Origin: Autumnicola patrickiae
Lineage (GTDB): Bacteria > Bacteroidota > Bacteroidia > Flavobacteriales > Flavobacteriaceae
Direction of reading: 5' to 3'
Length of the DNA stretch: 64,000 nucleotides
Assembly: GCF_031846525.1 (NCBI RefSeq)
Contig: NZ_JAVRHM010000019.1
Coordinates: forward strand, 1 to 64,000
Position numbers and translations under genes: made by a program. Every line of letters starts with the position of its first letter. Positions within the stretch are counted from its first letter, which is position 1. Of the stretch, positions 50,343 through 59,999 are shown in pieces. Under the pieces are notes generated by a model. That model had not been told where the DNA came from and did no database searches. It worked only from the letters and a program-made list of their open reading frames with translations.

Positions 50343-52097
50343 ATGCTGAATAAAATACAGTCAAACGAAATCCTGGACCGTTTACCCGCGCATCTCCAGC
50401 AATACATAAAACCACAGAATTATGAGGAATACAGTTCTATAAACCAGGCGGTGTGGCGTTATGTGATGCGAAAAAACGTAAGTTACCTCAGCAAAGTAGC
50501 TCATTCTTCTTACCTGGAAGGTTTAAAAAAAACCGGAATCTCTATAGAACATATACCAAATATGTATGGGATGAACCGAATCTTGCAGGAAATTGGCTGG
50601 GCTGCGGTTGCTGTAGATGGTTTTATTCCGCCGGCTGCGTTTATGGAATTTCAGGCTTACAATGTACTGGTAATAGCGAGTGATATTCGGCAACTGGAGA
50701 ATATTGAATACACTCCCGCGCCAGATATTATTCACGAAGGTGCAGGCCACGCTCCTATTATTGCCAATCCTGAATATGCGGAATATCTCAGGAGGTTTGG
50801 CGAAATTGGATGTAAAGCTATTTCCAGTTCCAGGGATTATGAAATGTATGAAGCCATTCGCCATCTTTCTATTTTAAAAGAGGCTGAAGGAATTCCTGAA
50901 GAAGACATCGCAGCTGCCCAGCAGAAAGTAGATTACCTCCAGAATAATATGGGTAAGGCGAGTGAAATGGCGAAAATCCGAAACCTGCATTGGTGGACGG
51001 TGGAGTACGGACTCATTGGCTCTTTGGAAAACCCAAAAATTTACGGCGCCGGACTTCTCTCCTCCATTGGAGAAAGCACCTGGTGTATGACAGATAAAGT
51101 GAAAAAACTGCCATACACCATAGCAGCTGCCGATCAGGAATTTGATATTACCAAACCTCAGCCACAATTATACGTGACACCAGATTTTGCACATCTGAGT
51201 CAGGTTTTGGAGGAATTTGCAAATACAATGGCATTGCGTACCGGTGGACTGCAAGGCGTTCAGAAACTGATAGACTCAAAAAACCTTGGAACTATAGAGT
51301 TGAGCACAGGTATCCAGATTTCCGGAGATTTTTCAGAAGTTATTTCCGGAGAAGGAAAACCGGTTTACATAAGTACTTCCGGAAAAACTGCACTTTCTTA
51401 TAAAGAAAAGGAGCTGGTAGGTCATGGCTCTGAAAATCATCCTGAAGGTTTTGGCTCTCCGATAGGAAAACTCAAGGGAATTAATCTTGCTATCGAAGAT
51501 ATGAGCCCAAGAGATCTGAAGGCTTACGACATTTATGAAGGGAAAAATGTAAAACTGGAATTTGAAGGAGGAATAGTCGTAAATGGCGAAATTATCACGG
51601 GAACAAGAAATCTTCAGGGCAAAATTATCCTGATTAGCTTCAGGAATTGTACGGTGAGTTACGGCGATCGCATTCTATTTAAGCCGGAATGGGGAAAATA
51701 TGATATGGCGGTTGGTAAAGAGGTGGTTTCTGCCTTTGCGGGTCCTGCAGATGTGTATTCTTTTGATTTGATTACCCACAAAACCTCTTCAACCACAATA
51801 AAAAGTGCAAAAAGTCCGGAAAAAGAAGAACTTGAAAACCTTTACGAATCTGTACGAAATATCAGGGAAGGGAAAAATGCAATGTTCTCTCTTTCTGCAG
51901 CATTCGATATTGTAAAGAAAGACCATCCCAAAGACTGGTTACTGTCCGTAGAAATTTATGAGCTGGCGGTTTATCAGGATCGAAAATTGGCAAAAAAAGC
52001 ACTAGACCATTTAACGGACTTAAAAAAGAGGCGTCCCAAAATTTCGCATTTAATAGAAGATGGAATTGAACTTGTAGATTCCGCACTTGTGAGCTAG
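50343..52097 (+). CDS. Aromatic amino acid hydroxylase (phenylalanine 4-monooxygenase type)
   Basis: A 584-residue pterin-dependent hydroxylase. The iron ligands are in PDIIHEGAGHAPIIANPEYAEY (two His) with a later Glu in YEMYEAIRHL; the catalytic domain spans about 30-320. A C-terminal extension of about 260 residues (from EVISGEGKPVYISTSGKTALSYKEKE) makes it about twice as long as bacterial PhhA, the usual form in Bacteroidota. It converts phenylalanine to tyrosine. TATCTTTA at 50313 with upstream ATTTTG resembles a promoter. Confidence 0.87.
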   Translation: MLNKIQSNEILDRLPAHLQQYIKPQNYEEYSSINQAVWRYVMRKNVSYLSKVAHSSYLEGLKKTGISIEHIPNMYGMNRILQEIGWAAVAVDGFIPPAAFMEFQAYNVLVIASDIRQLENIEYTPAPDIIHEGAGHAPIIANPEYAEYLRRFGEIGCKAISSSRDYEMYEAIRHLSILKEAEGIPEEDIAAAQQKVDYLQNNMGKASEMAKIRNLHWWTVEYGLIGSLENPKIYGAGLLSSIGESTWCMTDKVKKLPYTIAAADQEFDITKPQPQLYVTPDFAHLSQVLEEFANTMALRTGGLQGVQKLIDSKNLGTIELSTGIQISGDFSEVISGEGKPVYISTSGKTALSYKEKELVGHGSENHPEGFGSPIGKLKGINLAIEDMSPRDLKAYDIYEGKNVKLEFEGGIVVNGEIITGTRNLQGKIILISFRNCTVSYGDRILFKPEWGKYDMAVGKEVVSAFAGPADVYSFDLITHKTSSTTIKSAKSPEKEELENLYESVRNIREGKNAMFSLSAAFDIVKKDHPKDWLLSVEIYELAVYQDRKLAKKALDHLTDLKKRRPKISHLIEDGIELVDSALVS

Positions 52098-52099
52098 CT

Positions 52100-52714
52100 T
52101 TACATCTTTATTTCTTCAAATTCTCCTGAATCCTGGATAGGAATATTGTTGTAAGTTAATGTCCATCCCATGGAATTCGTAAGAATATAAATTTTCTGAA
52201 GCTCACTTACCAACCTGTTCCTGGCGTTTGACTTCAGGTTGGAATTTTCAACTTTCTTCTGAATAGATTTATTAATCCTTTCTTTGATCTTGTTATAATC
52301 TGAAGCATCAAACTGATTGAGATAATCCTGCGTGACGTCGTAATATTTTATATCTGGGTTTATAGAGATTTCCTCCTCCGGAATATGAATAATATTTACA
52401 GTTTTATTCTTTTCATCGACATGGGTTTGCAATTTGCTCAAATCGTAAGCCACGGTAACTTCTGCATTTACAACTATAAGTGCTTTCTTTCTGGCAGATA
52501 AAACATCAAAATAGAAACTTTTAGAATCGTTGTAAGAATAAACCTGTGAAAAAGAGCCTTCTGTTACCACTAATTTTCCTACATTTCTAATCTGCTCCTG
52601 GATAAGTACCGTATTCTCCTCAAGATTCTCCCGCTCAATCCTTTGATTTTCAAAATATCGATACCCAAAAAAAACAAGGATCACAATGAGTGCTCCAAGC
52701 AGTATTTTCTTCAT
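52100..52714 (-). CDS. DUF4230 family membrane-anchored protein
   Basis: A 204-residue protein with an N-terminal helix (ILLGALIVILVFFGYRYF) and an exported domain (QEQIRNVGKLVVTEGSFSQVYSYNDSK...ALIVVNAEVTVAYDLSKLQ...VNIIHIPEEEISINPDIKYYDV), the DUF4230 pattern. Function unknown. It converges with the hydroxylase gene (2 bases apart) and is preceded by a 322-base gap with a hairpin and possible small RNA. Confidence 0.85.
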   Translation of the reverse strand: MKKILLGALIVILVFFGYRYFENQRIERENLEENTVLIQEQIRNVGKLVVTEGSFSQVYSYNDSKSFYFDVLSARKKALIVVNAEVTVAYDLSKLQTHVDEKNKTVNIIHIPEEEISINPDIKYYDVTQDYLNQFDASDYNKIKERINKSIQKKVENSNLKSNARNRLVSELQKIYILTNSMGWTLTYNNIPIQDSGEFEEIKM

Positions 52715-52811
52715 AGCATAAGCTTTAGGCCAAGTTACAAAATTTTAGAATTGGAGGAATAATCTAACCGGAAAGGCTGAATACTGTTGTGGTTTAGAAA
52801 GAAACCTTATT

Positions 52812-52965
52812 TTAAAAATGCCAGTGGACGGCCCCACCCGTCCACTGACTTTTTAAATTTCTAAAATCTACCCCAACAAATTTTAGATTGCAGTTTTTAA
52901 AGATTTCCATTAAAAAGACTTATCTCTTTATTATTAACAGGTTAACCTCTGAAATCTGCAAAGTA
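52812..52965 (-). ncRNA. Possible small RNA or structured leader upstream of DUF4230
   Basis: This part of the 322-base gap has, in minus-strand order, a promoter-like TTACTTTGCAG (about 52955), a stem built on CTAAAAT/ATTTTAG, and a strong GC-rich hairpin (CAGTGGACGG with CCGTCCACTG, 52822-52848) followed by ATTTTTAAA. That is the layout of an independent transcript of about 140 bases ending about 100 bases before the DUF4230 start. It could also be the alaS-GSCFA terminator or a leader. No match to a known RNA family is claimed. Confidence 0.35.
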
Positions 52966-53036
52966 AATGTACGGAATTTTTGAAATCCCGGAATAATTTG
53001 GAATTAATTTAACGTTACCAAAATTTAAATGTTTGA

Positions 53037-54032
53037 CTACTTTGGTTTAGCAAATTTAATATGTGGAACTCTCGATTCAAGTTTATTGATCCTCGCCTGA
53101 AGCTTATCTTTAAACTTTTGATGCTCTTTAGATTTACCATTAAAAGGACGATGATTTAAGGCTCTCTGGATTTTTTCCACCTCATTCTTTGTCTCAGCGG
53201 TATTTTGGTTGATCCATACGTCATCAAAGCGACTCCAGATATAATCCACCGCTGTACTACTTGGATGTATCATATCCTCTGCGTAGAATCTATAATCCCT
53301 TAATTCGTCCATTACAATTTCGTAAGAAGGGAAATAAGAGAGGGTTTTCTTCCATTCTTCGTTCTGCTGAAACTCTCCCAAACATTGTTGTAATGCAGCC
53401 ATAAGATTTGATTTACTCCATTGGTTTTCTGTAAAACCATCTTTTGTATGCCTTACCGGTGAAATATTAAAAATAACAGAGACTTTGGAATTGATCATAT
53501 GAAGATAAGATAGGATCTTCAGCAGACTCTGTCGAATATCATCCACCATCATCAATTCCTTCTGAAATTCCTTCTGCGAAATTTTATGGCAGTTCGCCAC
53601 CGTCCTGTCCAGATCCACCTGGCGATAACCCCAGGCTGTTCCAAGGGTGATCACCACATGAGTGGCAGAATTAAGAAACTTACCAGATTTTCTTACTCCC
53701 GAATTAAGATTTCTGATTAAATTTTTCTTGTTGGGGTTACTAAGTTCGCTGTGAGCATCAAAGCAATGCCATCTTTCTTGATGGAAAAAAACATCCTCAT
53801 CGCTATATTTATACCTGGAAACCACACGCTCCAGAAAATTTTCTATGGCAACAGGATGAAATAAAATTCCGAAGGGATTCCGGTAATTCTGAAATTTATA
53901 ATAATCCAGTTTACCACCAATATTGCCCACAAAGCAGGAGCCAAGCATAAAAATTTTAGAGTTATAATCTATCTTAGGTTCCTGCCCGGCAATTGGTATT
54001 TTCGTTCTAAACTCCATATCGTTCCTCTCCAT
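53037..54032 (-). CDS. GSCFA domain protein
   Basis: A 331-residue GSCFA-family protein, related to SGNH/GDSL-type hydrolases. The name-giving motif is MLGSCFVGNIGGKLDYYKF near residue 30, and NPFGILFHPVAIE, VITLGTAWGY and DMIHPSSTAVDYIW complete the pattern, the last with a catalytic-type Asp-x-x-His. No signal peptide. The substrate is unknown. It follows alaS by 22 bases on the same strand. Confidence 0.87.
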   Translation of the reverse strand: MERNDMEFRTKIPIAGQEPKIDYNSKIFMLGSCFVGNIGGKLDYYKFQNYRNPFGILFHPVAIENFLERVVSRYKYSDEDVFFHQERWHCFDAHSELSNPNKKNLIRNLNSGVRKSGKFLNSATHVVITLGTAWGYRQVDLDRTVANCHKISQKEFQKELMMVDDIRQSLLKILSYLHMINSKVSVIFNISPVRHTKDGFTENQWSKSNLMAALQQCLGEFQQNEEWKKTLSYFPSYEIVMDELRDYRFYAEDMIHPSSTAVDYIWSRFDDVWINQNTAETKNEVEKIQRALNHRPFNGKSKEHQKFKDKLQARINKLESRVPHIKFAKPK

Positions 54033-54054
54033 CAGTTCTTAAAGTGCTGCAGGT

Positions 54055-56670
54055 TTATTTAATGTACTCTTTCGCCTTCTGCAAAGCATCGTTTAATCCG
54101 GCAGGATTTTTACCTCCTGCAGTGGCGAAAAATGGTTGACCGCCACCGCCTCCCTGGATATATTTACCGAGTTCACGAATTATAGTTCCCGCATTCAGAT
54201 CTTTTTCTGCAACAAGGTTTTTTGAAATATAGCAGGAAAGCAAAGCTTTTCCATTCTGTTCTGTTCCAAACACAAGAAAAAGATTATCCATCTCGTTATC
54301 CAGCTGAAATGCCAGATCTTTAATTCCGCCGGCGTCAATATCCACAAGTTTTGCCAGGAAGTTTATTCCGTTAACCTCTTCAATTTCATTTTTAAGATCA
54401 GATTTTAAAGATTTAGCCTTATCCTTCAGTAGACTCTCTACCTGTTTCTTTAATTCTGAATTTTCTTCCTGCAGGTTACTAATGGATTTTACGGGGTCTT
54501 TGGAATTCTTCAGAAGGGTTTTCACCTCATCCATTGTTTTATCCTGTTCAGCAAAATAATCTTTTACTGCATCACCGGTAATGGCTTCTATCCTTCGAAT
54601 TCCCGAAGCTACCGCACCTTCACTCACTATCTTAAAATGCCAAATATCGGCTGTATTCTTCACATGGATTCCGCCGCAAAGTTCCATAGACTCCCCAAAC
54701 CGGATCGCCCTTACCGAGTCTCCGTATTTTTCACCAAAAAGTGCGATCGCTCCCTGATCCAGCGCATCCTGGTAAGCTATATTCCGTTGCTCGTTAAGTT
54801 CATGGTTTTCCCTGATCCGCGCATTTACAAAAGCTTCAACTTCCTCCAATTGTTCTTTGGAAACTTTGCTGAAATGAGAAAAGTCAAACCTCAAATACCC
54901 ACTATGCACCATAGAACCTTTTTGTTCTACATGTTCACCAAGAATCTTTCGTAGCGCCTGGTGCAATAAATGCGTAGCGGTATGATTTGCGGCTGTCCTT
55001 GCCCGTTGAGATGCATCTACAACTGCTTTAAAAGTCGCTTCAGGATTTTTGGGAAGGGATTTGGCAAAATGAATAATCTGATTATTCTCCCTTTTTGTAT
55101 CGATAATGTAAACAACATTTCCGTTCTCTGCTTCCAGGTAGCCTTTGTCACCAACCTGTCCTCCACCTTCCGGATAAAAAGGGGTCTTGTTAAGAACGAT
55201 CTGGAACAATTCTCCCTGCTTCTTATTTTCCACCTTTCGATATTTGGCAATTTTCACCTCAGACTCGAGATGATCATAACCTATAAAAGCATCTTTTTCT
55301 ACGGAATTTAACTCTGTCCAATCTCCGGCAGTAACTTGTGTCGCGGCGCGGGAACGGTCTTTTTGCTTCTTTAATTCCGCCTCAAATTCTTTTTCATCTA
55401 AATCGTATCCGCGTTCCCTAAGGATAAGCGCCGTTAAATCTATCGGAAAACCATAGGTGTCGTAAAGCTCAAAAGCTTTTTTTCCGGAAATTTTCTTCCC
55501 TTCAGCCTCCTCAATAATATTCTCCAGCAGCACCAACCCCTGATCCAAAGTTCTCAAGAAGGAAATCTCCTCTTCCCTGATTACGTTTTCACAAAGTTGT
55601 TTTTGAGACTTAAGTTCGGGGAAGGTTTCGCCTATTTGTCGGCTTAAAGTCGCTACCAGTTTATAAATAAACGGTTCTTTGGTGTCTAAAAATGTAAATC
55701 CGTAGCGGATAGCCCTTCTTAAAATTCTTCTTATTACATAACCGGCTCCCGTATTACTCGGCAACTGCCCGTCTGCAATAGAAAAAGCGACTGCTCTAAC
55801 ATGGTCAGCAATTACTCTAAAGGCGATATTTGCCTTTTCTGAGGTGCCGTATTCTTTATTGGTAACTGCCTCAATTTCCCGGATTAGCGGTGTAAAAACA
55901 TCGGTTTCATAATTAGATTGCTTGCCCTGCAATACCATACACAAGCGCTCAAAGCCCATCCCGGTATCTATATGTTTTGCCGGCAACTCTTCAAGAGAAC
56001 CGTCAGCTTTACGATTGTACTGCATAAAAACAAGGTTCCAGATTTCCACCACCTGGGGATGGTCTGCATTTACGAGTTCCCTTCCGGAAGTTTTAGCTTT
56101 TTCTTCATCAGAACGAATGTCGATATGAATTTCAGAACATGGTCCGCAGGGTCCCTGGTCACCCATTTCCCAAAAATTATCCTTTTTATTTCCGTAGATA
56201 ATCCGCTCTTCAGGAACAATGGCTTTCCATAATTCCAAAGCTTCAGTATCAAGCTCCAGCTTATCGTTATCTTTACTGCCCTCAAAAACAGAAACGTAAA
56301 GATTTTCAGGATTGATTTTATAAACTTCAGTAAGTAATTCCCACGCCCACTGGATCGCTTCCTTTTTAAAATAATCTCCAAAACTCCAGTTTCCCAGCAT
56401 TTCAAACATCGTGTGGTGGTATGTATCATGCCCTACCTCTTCCAGATCATTATGTTTACCACTAACCCTCAAACATTTTTGAGTATCTGTAACCCGGGAA
56501 TTTTTTGGTTCTGAATTTCCTAAAAAGAATTCTTTGAACTGGTTCATCCCAGCATTGGTAAACATTAGCGTAGGATCATCCTTTATCACCATGGGCGCGG
56601 AAGAAACTATGGAATGGGATTTGCTTTTAAAAAATTGGAGAAATTGGTTTCGGACATCTTGCGATTTCAT
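54055..56670 (-). CDS. alaS: Alanyl-tRNA synthetase
   Basis: Charges tRNA-Ala. The 871-residue protein has the class II core (MFTNAGMNQFKEFFLG, DTYHHTMFEMLGNWSFGDYF, GMGFERLCMVLQ), the editing domain with zinc ligands HTATHLLH and CGGIHV, and the C-terminal DHHA1 region ending IQGGGGGQPFFATAGGKN. The start MKSQDVRNQFLQFFKSKSHS is canonical. A TAAATTTG -7 element on the minus strand at 56791-56798 could drive it with a leader of about 115 bases. It holds a palindrome-like copy at 55236-55260. Confidence 0.97.
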   Translation of the reverse strand: MKSQDVRNQFLQFFKSKSHSIVSSAPMVIKDDPTLMFTNAGMNQFKEFFLGNSEPKNSRVTDTQKCLRVSGKHNDLEEVGHDTYHHTMFEMLGNWSFGDYFKKEAIQWAWELLTEVYKINPENLYVSVFEGSKDNDKLELDTEALELWKAIVPEERIIYGNKKDNFWEMGDQGPCGPCSEIHIDIRSDEEKAKTSGRELVNADHPQVVEIWNLVFMQYNRKADGSLEELPAKHIDTGMGFERLCMVLQGKQSNYETDVFTPLIREIEAVTNKEYGTSEKANIAFRVIADHVRAVAFSIADGQLPSNTGAGYVIRRILRRAIRYGFTFLDTKEPFIYKLVATLSRQIGETFPELKSQKQLCENVIREEEISFLRTLDQGLVLLENIIEEAEGKKISGKKAFELYDTYGFPIDLTALILRERGYDLDEKEFEAELKKQKDRSRAATQVTAGDWTELNSVEKDAFIGYDHLESEVKIAKYRKVENKKQGELFQIVLNKTPFYPEGGGQVGDKGYLEAENGNVVYIIDTKRENNQIIHFAKSLPKNPEATFKAVVDASQRARTAANHTATHLLHQALRKILGEHVEQKGSMVHSGYLRFDFSHFSKVSKEQLEEVEAFVNARIRENHELNEQRNIAYQDALDQGAIALFGEKYGDSVRAIRFGESMELCGGIHVKNTADIWHFKIVSEGAVASGIRRIEAITGDAVKDYFAEQDKTMDEVKTLLKNSKDPVKSISNLQEENSELKKQVESLLKDKAKSLKSDLKNEIEEVNGINFLAKLVDIDAGGIKDLAFQLDNEMDNLFLVFGTEQNGKALLSCYISKNLVAEKDLNAGTIIRELGKYIQGGGGGQPFFATAGGKNPAGLNDALQKAKEYIK

Positions 56671-56724
56671 GAAGCTCTTTTGTTCTAAATTTTACAAAAT
56701 TTATGACGGCGATGAAACAATTCA

Positions 56725-56732
56725 TATATTTG
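56725..56732 (+). promoter_or_regulatory. Candidate promoter -7 element for the M23 operon
   Basis: TATATTTG matches TAnnTTTG exactly and lies about 70 bases before the M23 gene start, in the alaS divergent region. No clear -33 match. Confidence 0.4.
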
Positions 56733-56802
56733 TTCGTTTACCGTTTGAATTTGCACAATAATGTGCATTTATATAATGGCAAAAATAGCACAAATTTAAC
56801 TC

Positions 56803-57780
56803 ATGTCGAAGGTTAAATACTATTACGATAGCGAGACACTTTCCTATAAAAAAATTGAGCGCCGTCGGGGACGACGCTTAGGAATTATAATGCTGAGTAT
56901 CCTCAGCTCCTTTCTGGCAGGTTTTATACTGCTGGTAATTTACCTTAACATCCCGCAGATTGAAACTCCCAAAGAAAAAGCCTTAAAAAGGGAATTGCAA
57001 AATATGCAACTGCAATATGGCCTTCTCAACAAAAAAATGAATCAGGTTCAGGATGTGCTGGCAAATATTGAAGACCGGGACAACAACATTTACAGGTTGT
57101 ATTTTGAAGCCAATCCGGTTCCAGAGGAACAGCGGAAAGCTGGGTTTGGTGGAATAAACCGTTACAAAGACCTTGAAGGTTTCGATAATTCCAAGTTAAT
57201 TATCGAAACTACCAAAAGAATGGACGTGCTTACAAAACAGATTGTGGTCCAATCCAAATCCCTGGATGAAATTGCGGAGCTCGCTAAGGAAAAAGGGGAT
57301 TTACTCGCTTCGGTTCCAGCTATACAACCTGTAAAAAATGAAGACCTTAAAAGAATAGCCTCCGGATATGGATGGAGAACAGATCCTTTTACCAAGGTAA
57401 AAAAATTCCATTACGGGATGGACTTTACAGCACCCCGCGGCACACCGGTTTACGCTACCGGCGATGGAAGGGTCACCCGGGCAGACAACCGCTCTACAGG
57501 CTATGGCAACCATATAAGGATTGACCACGGTTATGGCTACACCAGCCTTTATGGACACCTCTATAAGTACAATGTACGTCGTGGGCAAGCAGTAAAACGC
57601 GGAGATGTTATTGGTTTTGTGGGAAGCACCGGAAGATCTGAAGCTCCACATTTACACTACGAAATCTTTAAAGATGAAGACAGGATTAACCCTATCAACT
57701 TTTACTATGGAAATCTTTCTCCGGAAGAATTTGATGAGATTTTAGAAAAAGCACAACAAGAAAACCAATCCCTCGACTAA
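56803..57780 (+). CDS. M23 family zinc metallopeptidase, membrane anchored
   Basis: A 325-residue envelope protease of the DD-endopeptidase-like class. A basic cytoplasmic tail, one helix (GIIMLSILSSFLAGFILLVIYLN) and a coiled coil (about 55-100) precede the LytM domain with HYGMDFTAPRGTPVYATGDG (His, Asp), RIDHGYGYTSLYGHL (His) and SEAPHLHYEI (His). All zinc ligands are present, so it should be active on peptidoglycan cross-links. It is the first gene of a five-gene run; its stop overlaps the start of the MerR gene. Confidence 0.92.
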   Translation: MSKVKYYYDSETLSYKKIERRRGRRLGIIMLSILSSFLAGFILLVIYLNIPQIETPKEKALKRELQNMQLQYGLLNKKMNQVQDVLANIEDRDNNIYRLYFEANPVPEEQRKAGFGGINRYKDLEGFDNSKLIIETTKRMDVLTKQIVVQSKSLDEIAELAKEKGDLLASVPAIQPVKNEDLKRIASGYGWRTDPFTKVKKFHYGMDFTAPRGTPVYATGDGRVTRADNRSTGYGNHIRIDHGYGYTSLYGHLYKYNVRRGQAVKRGDVIGFVGSTGRSEAPHLHYEIFKDEDRINPINFYYGNLSPEEFDEILEKAQQENQSLD

Positions 57781-58109
57781 TGCACGTAGACCTCCCGGAA
57801 AAGCGCTACTATAATATTGGTGAAGTTGCCGAAGCATTTAAGGTAAATACTTCGCTTATCCGGTTTTGGGAAAAAGAATTTGATGTTATTAAACCCAAGA
57901 AGAATGCCAAAGGCAACCGGAAGTTTACACCAGAGGATATCAAGAATCTTGAGCTTATTTTTCACCTCGTAAAAGAGCGCGGATTTACACTGGAAGGTGC
58001 AAAAATTCATCTGAAAGAAGAAAAGCATCAAACCCTAACCAATTTTGAAATTATTCGTAAGTTAGAGGGCATAAAAGCTACTCTTATAAATATCAAAAAT
58101 CAGTTATAA
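57780..58109 (+). CDS. MerR family transcriptional regulator
   Basis: A 109-residue regulator. YYNIGEVAEAFKVNTSLIRFWEKEF is the MerR-type HTH, and KNAKGNRKFTPEDIKNLELIFHLVKERGFTLEGAKIHL the wing and dimer helix. It lacks an effector domain, like the small MerR proteins paired with M23 peptidases in this phylum. Cysteines for metal sensing are absent. Confidence 0.9.
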   Translation: MHVDLPEKRYYNIGEVAEAFKVNTSLIRFWEKEFDVIKPKKNAKGNRKFTPEDIKNLELIFHLVKERGFTLEGAKIHLKEEKHQTLTNFEIIRKLEGIKATLINIKNQL

Positions 58110-58111
58110 TT

Positions 58112-58708
58112 ATGAAAAAATGGCTAATCCCAACAATTGTGATCGTTGTTGTGGCAATTATTATTTACAGCCTTACTGCAGGCATTAACAACACCGCGGT
58201 AGAACTGGAAGAAACAGTTACTCAAACCTGGGCAGATGTAGAAACTTCTTATCAAAGAAGAAGCGATCTTATCCCTAACCTGGTTAGTACCGTAAGGGGA
58301 GCAGCCGATTTTGAAAGGGGTACACTTACAGATGTAATTGAGGCGCGTGCCCGTGCTACCTCTGTAAATGTAGATGCCAATAATCTTGATCCACAACAAA
58401 TACAACAGTTCCAGGAAGCCCAGGGCGAGGTATCTTCAGCATTATCGCGACTATTAGTCACCGTAGAACGCTATCCAGAATTAAGGGCAAACCAAAACTT
58501 CCTGCAACTACAATCACAACTGGAAGGTACAGAGAATCGTATAAGTGTAGCAAGGACGCGCTACAATGAATCTGTGAGGGAATATAATACCTACATCAGG
58601 AAATTCCCTAACAACATCTTTACAGGAATGTTTGGATTTGAAAGAAAGCCATCATTTGAAGCTGAAGCCGGAGCAGAAACCGCACCAGACGTCGAATTTG
58701 AATTTTAG
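58112..58708 (+). CDS. LemA family protein
   Basis: A 198-residue LemA protein: one N-terminal helix (WLIPTIVIVVVAIIIYSL) then the helical LemA core (EETVTQTWADVETSYQRRSDLIPNLVSTVRG...YPELRANQNFLQLQSQLEGTENRISVARTRYNESVREYNTYIRKFPNNIFTGMFGF). It is inner-membrane anchored with unknown function, and is usually beside TPM proteins, as here. It starts 2 bases after the MerR stop. Confidence 0.93.
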   Translation: MKKWLIPTIVIVVVAIIIYSLTAGINNTAVELEETVTQTWADVETSYQRRSDLIPNLVSTVRGAADFERGTLTDVIEARARATSVNVDANNLDPQQIQQFQEAQGEVSSALSRLLVTVERYPELRANQNFLQLQSQLEGTENRISVARTRYNESVREYNTYIRKFPNNIFTGMFGFERKPSFEAEAGAETAPDVEFEF

Positions 58709-58711
58709 ATT

Positions 58712-59152
58712 ATGAGCAGGACTGAAGAATTTTTGACGAAAGCTGAAGAGGAAGAAATTGTAGAGGCAATAAGAACTTCCGAAAAAAATACTTCAGGAGA
58801 AATACGGGTTCACCTGGAAAAATCTGCCGGAGATTTGGATATTTTCGATAGGGCGATGGAAGTTTTCCACATGCTGAAGATGGACAACACAAAGCAGGAT
58901 AATGGTGTACTTATTTATGTTGCCGTAGAAGACCGTAATTTTGTAATCTATGGTGATAAAGGAATTAACGATGTGGTATCCAATGATTTTTGGGAAAGCA
59001 CAAAAGATGCTATTGTAGCACAGTTTAAACAAGGAAATTTTAAACAGGGACTGGTAGACGGTGTATTAAAGGCCGGAGATCAGCTCCAGAAACATTTCCC
59101 GTGGAAAGAGACAACAGTAAACGAACTTTCCGACAAAATTTCAAAAGGATAA
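58712..59152 (+). CDS. TPM domain protein without signal peptide
   Basis: A 146-residue TPM (TLP18.3/Psb32/MOLO-1) phosphatase-like domain: EIVEAIRTSEKNTSGEIRVHLEKSA, NGVLIYVAVEDRNFVIYGDKGIND and FKQGLVDGVLKAGDQL. It has no signal peptide, so it is soluble in the cytoplasm or bound to LemA. It abuts the next TPM gene directly. Confidence 0.88.
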   Translation: MSRTEEFLTKAEEEEIVEAIRTSEKNTSGEIRVHLEKSAGDLDIFDRAMEVFHMLKMDNTKQDNGVLIYVAVEDRNFVIYGDKGINDVVSNDFWESTKDAIVAQFKQGNFKQGLVDGVLKAGDQLQKHFPWKETTVNELSDKISKG

Positions 59153-59941
59153 ATGCTAATATCTATCAAAAAGTTAAACCTAACCTTATTATTTTTACTT
59201 GCTTTTACCGGCATAAGCTTTGCGCAGCGGGACATCCCACCGAGGCCTTCTGAAGAAACCAGCGTTTATGACGAAGCCAGTTTGCTTTCTTCTTCTGAAG
59301 AAAGTCAGCTCGAACAAAAGCTTATAAATTATGCAGATACCACTTCTACACAAATTGTTGTAGTCACCATAAATTCCCTTGAAGGCGAGTACGCCGGAAC
59401 TTACGCCACGCATTGGGCCCATGAGTGGGGCATCGGGCAAAGCGACGAGGATAACGGACTTTTAATTCTTGTAGCTGAAGAAGATCGGAAAGTCTGGATT
59501 ACCACAGGCTATGGACTTGAAGAATACCTTACCGATGCTAATACCAAAGCTATAATCGAGAGCGTAATTTTACCCGAATTCCGCAACAACGATTATTTTT
59601 CCGGACTGGATGCCGGTACCTCGGCAATTTTCCAGGTTCTTAATGGAACTTTTAAAGGAACTCCCAATCGCGGGACTTCTGAAGGCACACCAATCCGCAC
59701 GATTATCTTTTTTATCATTTTTATAATTATTCTTATTTCTATAAGCAGGAAAAACCGGGGAGGCAGAAACGGCGGTCGCAGAGGTGGCCGTAGTACATTG
59801 TTTGATGCTGTAATCTTAAGTTCTCTGGGACGCGGCACCTTTGGTGGCGGAGGTGGAGGCGGCTTTGGCGGCGGCGGAGGCTTCGGTGGTGGTTTTGGCG
59901 GCGGTGGCTTTGGCGGCGGCGGTGCCGGCGGAAGTTGGTAG
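59153..59941 (+). CDS. Secreted TPM domain protein with glycine-rich tail
   Basis: A 262-residue protein: signal peptide (LNLTLLFLLAFTGISFA), TPM domain (about 30-170, VYDEASLLSSSEESQLEQKL, DNGLLILVAEEDRKVWITTGYGLE), one transmembrane helix (TIIFFIIFIIILISI) and a C-terminal run of repeated Gly/Phe (GGGGFGG units). TPM domains act in envelope or photosystem maintenance. It is last of the M23-MerR-LemA-TPM-TPM run. Confidence 0.9.
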   Translation: MLISIKKLNLTLLFLLAFTGISFAQRDIPPRPSEETSVYDEASLLSSSEESQLEQKLINYADTTSTQIVVVTINSLEGEYAGTYATHWAHEWGIGQSDEDNGLLILVAEEDRKVWITTGYGLEEYLTDANTKAIIESVILPEFRNNDYFSGLDAGTSAIFQVLNGTFKGTPNRGTSEGTPIRTIIFFIIFIIILISISRKNRGGRNGGRRGGRSTLFDAVILSSLGRGTFGGGGGGGFGGGGGFGGGFGGGGFGGGGAGGSW

Positions 59942-59999
59942 TTTCTTCAGTTGTGAGTTGTCTGTTTTCTGTTAAAAAAAATAGTGGAAAGCGAAAAGC

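Noticed and set aside
59593..59838. Proline-rich antisense frame in the TPM gene
   Set aside because: It mirrors the Gly/Arg-rich coding strand; not a gene.
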